A stretch of 55,281 nucleotides of DNA from Methylobacterium sp. J-026 (GTDB lineage: Bacteria; Pseudomonadota; Alphaproteobacteria; Rhizobiales; Beijerinckiaceae), in contig NZ_JAKSYC010000181.1 in NCBI RefSeq assembly GCF_022829585.1, forward strand, positions 1 through 55,281. Direction: 5' to 3'. Positions 50,750-55,281 of the stretch are shown in pieces. Numbering within the stretch: the first letter of the stretch is position 1; each line of letters begins with the position of its first letter. The position numbers were made by a program, and so were the translations under genes. The notes under the pieces are model-generated. The model did not search any database, was not told the DNA's origin, and saw only the letters and a list, made by a program, of their open reading frames with translations.

Positions 50750-51538
50750 ATGAGCGTGGTCGAACTCGGGCGATTCCTGGACGACCTCGCGGACGCGTCC
50801 GGCAAGGCGATCCTGCCGTTCTTCCGCGCCCAGTTCGGTCTCGACGACAAGGCCCGCGGCGGCGCGCCGTTCGATCCGGTCACTGAGGCCGACCGGGCGG
50901 CCGAGGTCGTGCTCCGGGCCATGATCGGCCAGACCTTTCCCGGCCACGGCATCCTGGGCGAGGAATTCGGCGCGGAGCGCACCGACGCCGAGTGCGTCTG
51001 GGTGCTCGACCCGATCGACGGCACCCGCGCCTTCATCGCGGGCCTGCCCACCTGGGGCACCCTGATCGGGCTCACCCGCACCGGCGTGCCGGTGCGCGGG
51101 ATGATGCACCAGCCCTATCTCGGCGAGCGCTTCACCGGGGACGGGCGCAGCGCCCGCCTGCGCGGACCCGCCGGTACGCGCACCCTGCGCAGCCGGCGCT
51201 GCGCGGACCTCGCCCAGGCGATCCTGGCCACCACCGATCCGCGGCTGTTCGCGGCCGGCGCGGAGGCCGAGCGGTTCCGGGATCTGGAGGCACGGGTTCG
51301 GATGTCCCGCTACGGCGCCGATTGCTACGCCTATTGCATGCTGGCGGCCGGCCAGATCGACCTCGTGGTCGAGGCCGGGCTGAAGCCCTACGACATCGTC
51401 GCGCTGATCCCGATCATCGAGGGGGCCGGGGGCCGGATCACGGCCTGGGACGGCGGCCCGGCGGCCGGCGGCGGGCGCATCGTGGCGGCCGGAGATCCGC
51501 GGCTGCACGCGGCGGCGCTGAAGGTGCTGAACCCGTGA
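50750..51538 (+). CDS. hisN: Inositol-monophosphatase-family phosphatase, probable histidinol-phosphatase
   Basis: Mg-dependent phosphatase of 262 residues. Metal-binding motifs are GILGEEFG (about 67-74) and VWVLDPIDGTRAFIAGLPTW (about 84-103), with the third in AGLKPYDIVALIPIIEGAGG (about 211-230). The sequence DPIDGTRAFI and overall length are typical of the HisN type that dephosphorylates histidinol phosphate in many alphaproteobacteria and actinobacteria; inositol or other sugar phosphates are alternatives. The ATG at 50750 has GGGGA upstream; an ATG at 50729 is also possible. No other his genes are nearby. Confidence 0.88.
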   Translation: MSVVELGRFLDDLADASGKAILPFFRAQFGLDDKARGGAPFDPVTEADRAAEVVLRAMIGQTFPGHGILGEEFGAERTDAECVWVLDPIDGTRAFIAGLPTWGTLIGLTRTGVPVRGMMHQPYLGERFTGDGRSARLRGPAGTRTLRSRRCADLAQAILATTDPRLFAAGAEAERFRDLEARVRMSRYGADCYAYCMLAAGQIDLVVEAGLKPYDIVALIPIIEGAGGRITAWDGGPAAGGGRIVAAGDPRLHAAALKVLNP

Positions 51539-51549
51539 GGGTGGAGCGG

Positions 51550-51755
51550 CGGACCCGGCCCCGCGCCCTCCCTCCCACGCGGAGCTACGGCCTCCACAGG
51601 TTTGGGGCGCGGTGCAGTCACGAACGGTCGGTGGACAGGGTGAAAGGCGGGACCTCACCGGAGGCGGACAGGCCCGAACATGCCTCGATGATGTGCCCGA
51701 TCCTGATCCTTCCCGCCCCTCACCCCAACCCTGTCCCGCCCGGGAGAGGGAGCCT
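51550..51755. repeat. REP-like repeat region between hisN and the next gene
   Basis: The 451-base gap 51539-51989 has no convincing gene. It contains GCCCTCCCTCCCACGCGGAG near 51565, the reverse complement of the second unit at 8478-8515, and a degenerate hairpin CCCTGTCCCG / CGGGAGAGGG at about 51729-51751. The two units are in reversed order and orientation relative to 8335-8520 and farther apart. The rest of the gap (51756-51989) shows nothing recognisable. Confidence 0.55.
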
Positions 51756-51989
51756 GCCGCGCTCCGCCATCGAGGTCAGCGTCAAAGCTGCGGATCCCGT
51801 AGCCTGCAGAGCAGGAAGCGAGAGGCGCGCGGCCGGCTGCTCCCCGTCTCCGACCGCGCTTTATGAACTCAGGAGGACAGGGGGACGGAAGACGCCCGGG
51901 TTCCTGCAGTCGGGTGGCTTGATGAAGGTTTCCGCCTCCGATCGCCCACACGGGAAGGCCGCTGCGAACCCCGGCGAGGGCCCGTCCGC

Positions 51990-53111
51990 GTGCTGCTGAA
52001 CGCGCTCGTCCTGCTCACGGGCCTGATCCCGCGCGCCGAGACCGGTGTCGACGCGCTCCTGCACGCCGTGCCGCCCCCGGAGCCGGCCGTCGCCGTCGAG
52101 GCGCCGCCGCGCTTCGACCCCGCCACCCGCTCGGTCTCCAACTGGCACGTGCAGACCGGCACGCACCTGCTGCCGCGGGCGCTGGCCGTCACAGCCCGTC
52201 TCAGCGCGGACCCGCCCTACGTCGCCCGCTGCGTGCGGCTCAACAACGGCTGGTGCATCAAGTCCGCCCGCTGGCCCGGCGAGATCGGTGCCGACGGGGA
52301 GGGCCACACCGCCTTCGCCACCCTCGACGACGGCGCCGACGCGGCGGCGAGCCTGCTGCGGCGCTACTATCGCGATTACGGGCGGCGGACCGCGCTCGCC
52401 ATCGTGCGCCGCTGGGCGCCGGCGGAATGCCGCGTCGGCGGCGCACCGGCCCGGGGGGGCGCCGCGCCCGCCATCTCGGCGGCCCTGGCGCCAAGGGGGC
52501 TCGGGCGGACGCTGCGCGCCCGCTTCCTCGCGGCGCACCGGCCCGGGGGAGCGCCCCGGCGCCGGGCGTCGGCCCTGCGGGTACAGCCCTGGTCACCCCT
52601 CGCCCGGATGGCCGGGCGGCCGGCCCGGCGCCCGGCCGTGCCGCATGTGGCGGCGCTTCAGCCGGTGCCCGATATCGCGGCCGGCATCGCCCCGTCGGCG
52701 GGCCCGGCGCGCCCGGTCCGCGGCGCCGCCGACCCCGCCGCCCTCCTCGACCGGGCGGCGGACCGCCCCGTTCCGAGCCCCGACCGGATGGTGGCGGAAT
52801 CCGCGCTGCTGCCGGCCATCGCGGCCGGGATGCCCATCCTCGACCTGCGCCTGCCGGCGCCGCTCTGCAGCGGCGACGAGGGCCGGATCCAGGCCTATGC
52901 CGCCCGGATCAGCGGCAGCGTCGGGCTGAAACCCGGCGACGATCTCGACCTGTTCGGGCCTGACGGCGCGCCGCGCCCCCATCTCGCGCCGGTCATGCTG
53001 GCGATGTCGGCGGTGGAACTCGGCACGCTCCGGGCCAGCCCCGACCTCGTCGCCGGGGCGATCACCCGGCTGCGCCCGCTCACGCCGGCCGCCGAGGGCG
53101 CGCCGCCGTAG
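51990..53111 (+). CDS. Conserved hypothetical, structural-protein-P5-like N-terminal region
   Basis: The 373-residue protein starts at a GTG with GAGGG nine bases upstream. A short hydrophobic leader (MLLNALVLLTGLIP) may be an anchor or signal. Residues about 65-145 contain VRLNNGWCIKSARWPGEIGA, GHTAFATLDDGADAAASLLR and YYRDYGRRTALAIVRRWAPA, a pattern resembling the lysozyme-like structural protein P5 region found in phages and in bacterial envelope proteins. The middle is Pro/Arg/Ala-rich and the end has LLPAIAAGMPILDLRLPAPL with a Cys. No catalytic residues were identified; a wall-associated role is speculative. Confidence 0.75.
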   Translation: MLLNALVLLTGLIPRAETGVDALLHAVPPPEPAVAVEAPPRFDPATRSVSNWHVQTGTHLLPRALAVTARLSADPPYVARCVRLNNGWCIKSARWPGEIGADGEGHTAFATLDDGADAAASLLRRYYRDYGRRTALAIVRRWAPAECRVGGAPARGGAAPAISAALAPRGLGRTLRARFLAAHRPGGAPRRRASALRVQPWSPLARMAGRPARRPAVPHVAALQPVPDIAAGIAPSAGPARPVRGAADPAALLDRAADRPVPSPDRMVAESALLPAIAAGMPILDLRLPAPLCSGDEGRIQAYAARISGSVGLKPGDDLDLFGPDGAPRPHLAPVMLAMSAVELGTLRASPDLVAGAITRLRPLTPAAEGAPP

Positions 53112-53235
53112 CGCATCGCCCCGAAAGACGGCCGCCGCCGTGCGGTCCGGGACGATGCGCGCGCCGCAAGCCTTGCGGTTCGGCCGCAATCGCGCCACCT
53201 GTGCCCGGCCTGTTCCCCTCACGACGAGCCCGCCC

Positions 53236-54681
53236 GTGCCCCTGACCGACCTTGCCGCGCGCGCCGGCTCGGCCGTCAAAGCCTTCGCCGAAGCCTCGCA
53301 CGACCTGCTGGTCCAGCCGACCTTGAGGCTCGGCGTCACCGGGCTCGCGCGCTCGGGCAAGACGGTGTTCACCACGGCGCTGATCCACCACCTCGTGGAG
53401 ACGCACGCCCTGCCGGCCTTCGCGCCCGCCCAGGAGGGCCGCCTGCGCCGCGCCCGCCTCGTCCCGCAGCCCGACGACGACGTCCCGCGCTTCCCCTTCG
53501 AGGAGCATTTCGGCACCCTCACCGAGGCGCGGCGCTGGCCACGCTCCACCGACCGGATCAGCCAGTTCCGCCTGGAGATCGCCTACGAGCGCGCCGCCGC
53601 GTGGCGCTCGGGCCCGGCGACCCTGATGCTCGACGTGGTCGACTATCCGGGCGAGTGGCTCCTCGACCTCGCCCTGATCGAGACCAGCTACACGGCGTGG
53701 TCGCGGTCCACGATCAACGGCACCCGCCGGCCCGGCCGCGCCGCCGTCGCGGCCCCCTGGCTCGACGCGCTCACGGGCTTCGACCCGAACGGCCCCCTCG
53801 ACGAGATCGCGGCCGAGCGCGCCAGCGACGCGTTCAAGGCCTACCTCGCGGGCCTGCGGGCCGGTCCGGAATCGGTGGCCACGACACCCCCGGGCCGCTT
53901 CCTGATGCCCGGCGACCTCGCGGGCTCCCCGGCGCTGACCTTCGCGCCCCTCGACCGCCTCTCCGAGAGCATCGCCCCCGACAGCCTCGCCGGGCTGATG
54001 GAGCGGCGCTTCGAGGCCTACAAGGCCAAGGTGGTGACGCCGTTCTTCCGCGAGCATTTCCAGCGGGTCGACCGGCAGATCGTCCTAGTCGACGTGCTCT
54101 CGGCGGTCGATGCCGGCCCCGCGGCCCTGGCGGAGCTGGAGGAGGCCCTCGACGCGGTGCTGCTCAGCCTGAACATCGGCCGCAACACGGTGCTGTCGCG
54201 GCTGTTCGCCCCCCGGGCGGACCGGGTGCTGTTCGCCGCCACCAAGGCCGACCATCTCCATCAGACCAGCCACGACCGGCTCGAGGCGCTGCTGCGGCTG
54301 CTCGTGTCCCGGGCCATGCGCCGGACCGAGGCGGCGGGCGCCCGGGTCGGCACCGTGGCGCTGGCCTCCGTGCGCGCCACCCGGGAGACCACGGTCCACG
54401 ACGGCGCCGAGACCCTCCGGGCGGTGGCCGGCACCCCGGAGGCCGGCGAGGTGGTGGGCGACGAGGTGTTCGACGGCAACGGCGAGGCCGCGATCTTCCC
54501 GGGCGAATTGCCCGCCCGCGCCGAGGCGGTGCTCGAAGGGGCGGTGGAGCCGGGCTCCCTGCGCTTCCCCCGGTTCCGGCCGCCGCTGGTGCGGCCCGAC
54601 GGCCTCGGCCGCCCCGGGCACCTGCCGCAGATCCGGCTGGACCGGGCGATGCAGTTCCTGATCGGCGACAGGCTGGCGTGA
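53236..54681 (+). CDS. ycjX: YcjX-like P-loop protein (DUF463)
   Basis: Stress-associated predicted GTPase/ATPase of 481 residues. The P-loop is GVTGLARSGKTVF (about 34-46), followed by DDVPRFPFEEHFGTLTEARR, VVDYPGEWLLDLALIE (about 132-147), FAATKADHLHQTSHDRLEAL and a C-terminus LDRAMQFLIGDRLA. The protein is complete. In other proteobacteria ycjX is directly followed on the same strand by ycjF (DUF697); here the next item is a repeat element and then an inverted, broken ycjF fragment. Upstream in-frame starts (GTG 53140, ATG 53155) exist; GTG 53236 best fits the family. Confidence 0.93.
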   Translation: MPLTDLAARAGSAVKAFAEASHDLLVQPTLRLGVTGLARSGKTVFTTALIHHLVETHALPAFAPAQEGRLRRARLVPQPDDDVPRFPFEEHFGTLTEARRWPRSTDRISQFRLEIAYERAAAWRSGPATLMLDVVDYPGEWLLDLALIETSYTAWSRSTINGTRRPGRAAVAAPWLDALTGFDPNGPLDEIAAERASDAFKAYLAGLRAGPESVATTPPGRFLMPGDLAGSPALTFAPLDRLSESIAPDSLAGLMERRFEAYKAKVVTPFFREHFQRVDRQIVLVDVLSAVDAGPAALAELEEALDAVLLSLNIGRNTVLSRLFAPRADRVLFAATKADHLHQTSHDRLEALLRLLVSRAMRRTEAAGARVGTVALASVRATRETTVHDGAETLRAVAGTPEAGEVVGDEVFDGNGEAAIFPGELPARAEAVLEGAVEPGSLRFPRFRPPLVRPDGLGRPGHLPQIRLDRAMQFLIGDRLA

Positions 54682-54685
54682 TGGC

Positions 54686-54942
54686 GGATCTCGGAGAGGC
54701 GCTCGCAGACGCGCGGTCTCTCCCTCCCCCCTCTGCGGGGGAGGGTGGCCCCCGAAGGGGGTTGGGAGAGGGGAACCCGGCTTCCGAAAAGGGCGAAGCC
54801 TGCATGACGGCTGAAGCCTTATTCTGCACCGTCGCTCCCCTCTTGCGGGACTTAGTCCCTGCCCGGCCCCTCCTCACGCAGGGGCCACCCTCCCCCGCAG
54901 AGGCGGGAAGGATAGGCGCGCCTCCGGCTCTTTCCGAGATCC
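54686..54942. mobile_element. 257-bp MITE/REP-like element with inverted ends
   Basis: The ends GGATCTCGGA and TCCGAGATCC are perfect inverted 10-mers. Inside them CCTCTGCGGGGGAGGGTGGC (start of a perfect 23-bp arm, 54730-54752) is repeated in inverse at 54881-54903. The centre carries GGGAGAGGGG and CCCCTCTTGCGGG motifs shared with the repeats at 8410 and 24243. There is no coding capacity, so a non-autonomous element is likely. It begins 5 bases after the ycjX stop. Confidence 0.65.
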
Positions 54943-54969
54943 ACAAGAGACCGCCACACGCACTGGTCG

Positions 54970-55281
54970 GCATGCCAGGGCGGCGATGGCCAGCAGGGCG
55001 AGCGCCACCCAGCCGAGCCAGGGCGCGGCCTGGAAGAGATCGGCGATCATCCGCTCGACCGAGAGCCCGATGCCCAGCGAGACCAGGCCCCGACCGCCGA
55101 CAGGAACAGCGCCATCCAGGGCGACCGCCGCCGCCGCGCCACCGGCACCGCGACGCCCTCCGCCGCATCGACGAACTCGAAGGGCTCCTCCACGATCCGG
55201 GTCTGCGGCCGGGCCGAGAGGGGCGTGGGCGTCACGCGCGAGTCCGGCGGCGGGTCGGGGGGGATACGGAAGGGGCGGGGG
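54970..55281 (-). pseudogene. Broken ycjF (DUF697) fragment, frameshifted and truncated
   Basis: Reading leftwards from the window edge, one frame encodes RIVEEPFEFVDAAEGVAVPV, an Arg-rich basic stretch and PWMALFLSAVG, typical of the YcjF N-terminus. It then shifts frame by one base within a G-run near 55087. The other frame continues the same protein with GLVSLGIGLSVERMIADLFQ and WLGWVALALLAIAALA, the expected membrane helices. Homology stops at about 54975, so the C-terminal two thirds are lost next to the repeat element. The strand is opposite to ycjX, contrary to the usual order. The 5' end may lie off the window. Confidence 0.65.

Overview
The window looks like chromosomal DNA from a high-GC alphaproteobacterium, most likely Methylobacterium/Methylorubrum or a close relative. 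I infer this from gene content and order (fused ispDF, dusB-ntrB-ntrC, lipA next to a COQ10/RatA gene, tacAT, ycjX), frequent GTG/TTG starts, and a family of GC-rich palindromic repeats of a type I associate with this group. No database search was possible.

Layout: 1-3577 (minus) is the start of a Wsp-like chemosensory operon (CheW, CheR-TPR, CheW, receptor cut by the window edge). 3782-9345 holds a small secreted protein and a glycerol regulon (glpR, glpD, glpK, glpF) with two matching palindromic operators. 9483-10965 is lipA plus a COQ10/RatA protein. 10966-12693 is an AT-richer accessory island with a small lipoprotein and a frameshifted relative of it. 12728-16295 carries a flavin monooxygenase, cinA, a MAPEG protein and ispDF. 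16465-20143 is dusB-ntrB-ntrC. 20202-27182 includes two small genes, a C-S lyase joined to an exported MmgE/PrpD protein, and a tightly overlapping lipid/glycan cluster (ArnT-like, GT2, LAB_N, PPOX-like). 27464-33147 has a chemoreceptor, rarD, a double-receiver hybrid histidine kinase and small genes. 33169-36593 has a P1 peptidase, a beta-hydroxyacid dehydrogenase, an S49 peptidase and a His-rich secreted protein.

36769-43539 is housekeeping: gyrA, coaD, two cyclophilins, mobA and mrp. 43712-44550 is a TacA/TacT toxin-antitoxin pair. 44564-53111 holds a frameshifted exported protein gene, a stress-type PPOX protein, pncB, a second exported MmgE/PrpD protein, an AI-2E permease with a fused Rossmann-like tail, a HisN-like phosphatase and a conserved hypothetical. 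The window ends with ycjX, a 257-bp MITE-like element with inverted ends, and a frameshifted, truncated and inverted fragment of ycjF.

The most unusual features are the repeat family, one copy of which lies in frame inside the ArnT-like gene while another sits at the broken ycjX/ycjF junction; the decayed lipoprotein duplicate; the paired GlpR operators; and Gln at the quinolone-contact position of GyrA.
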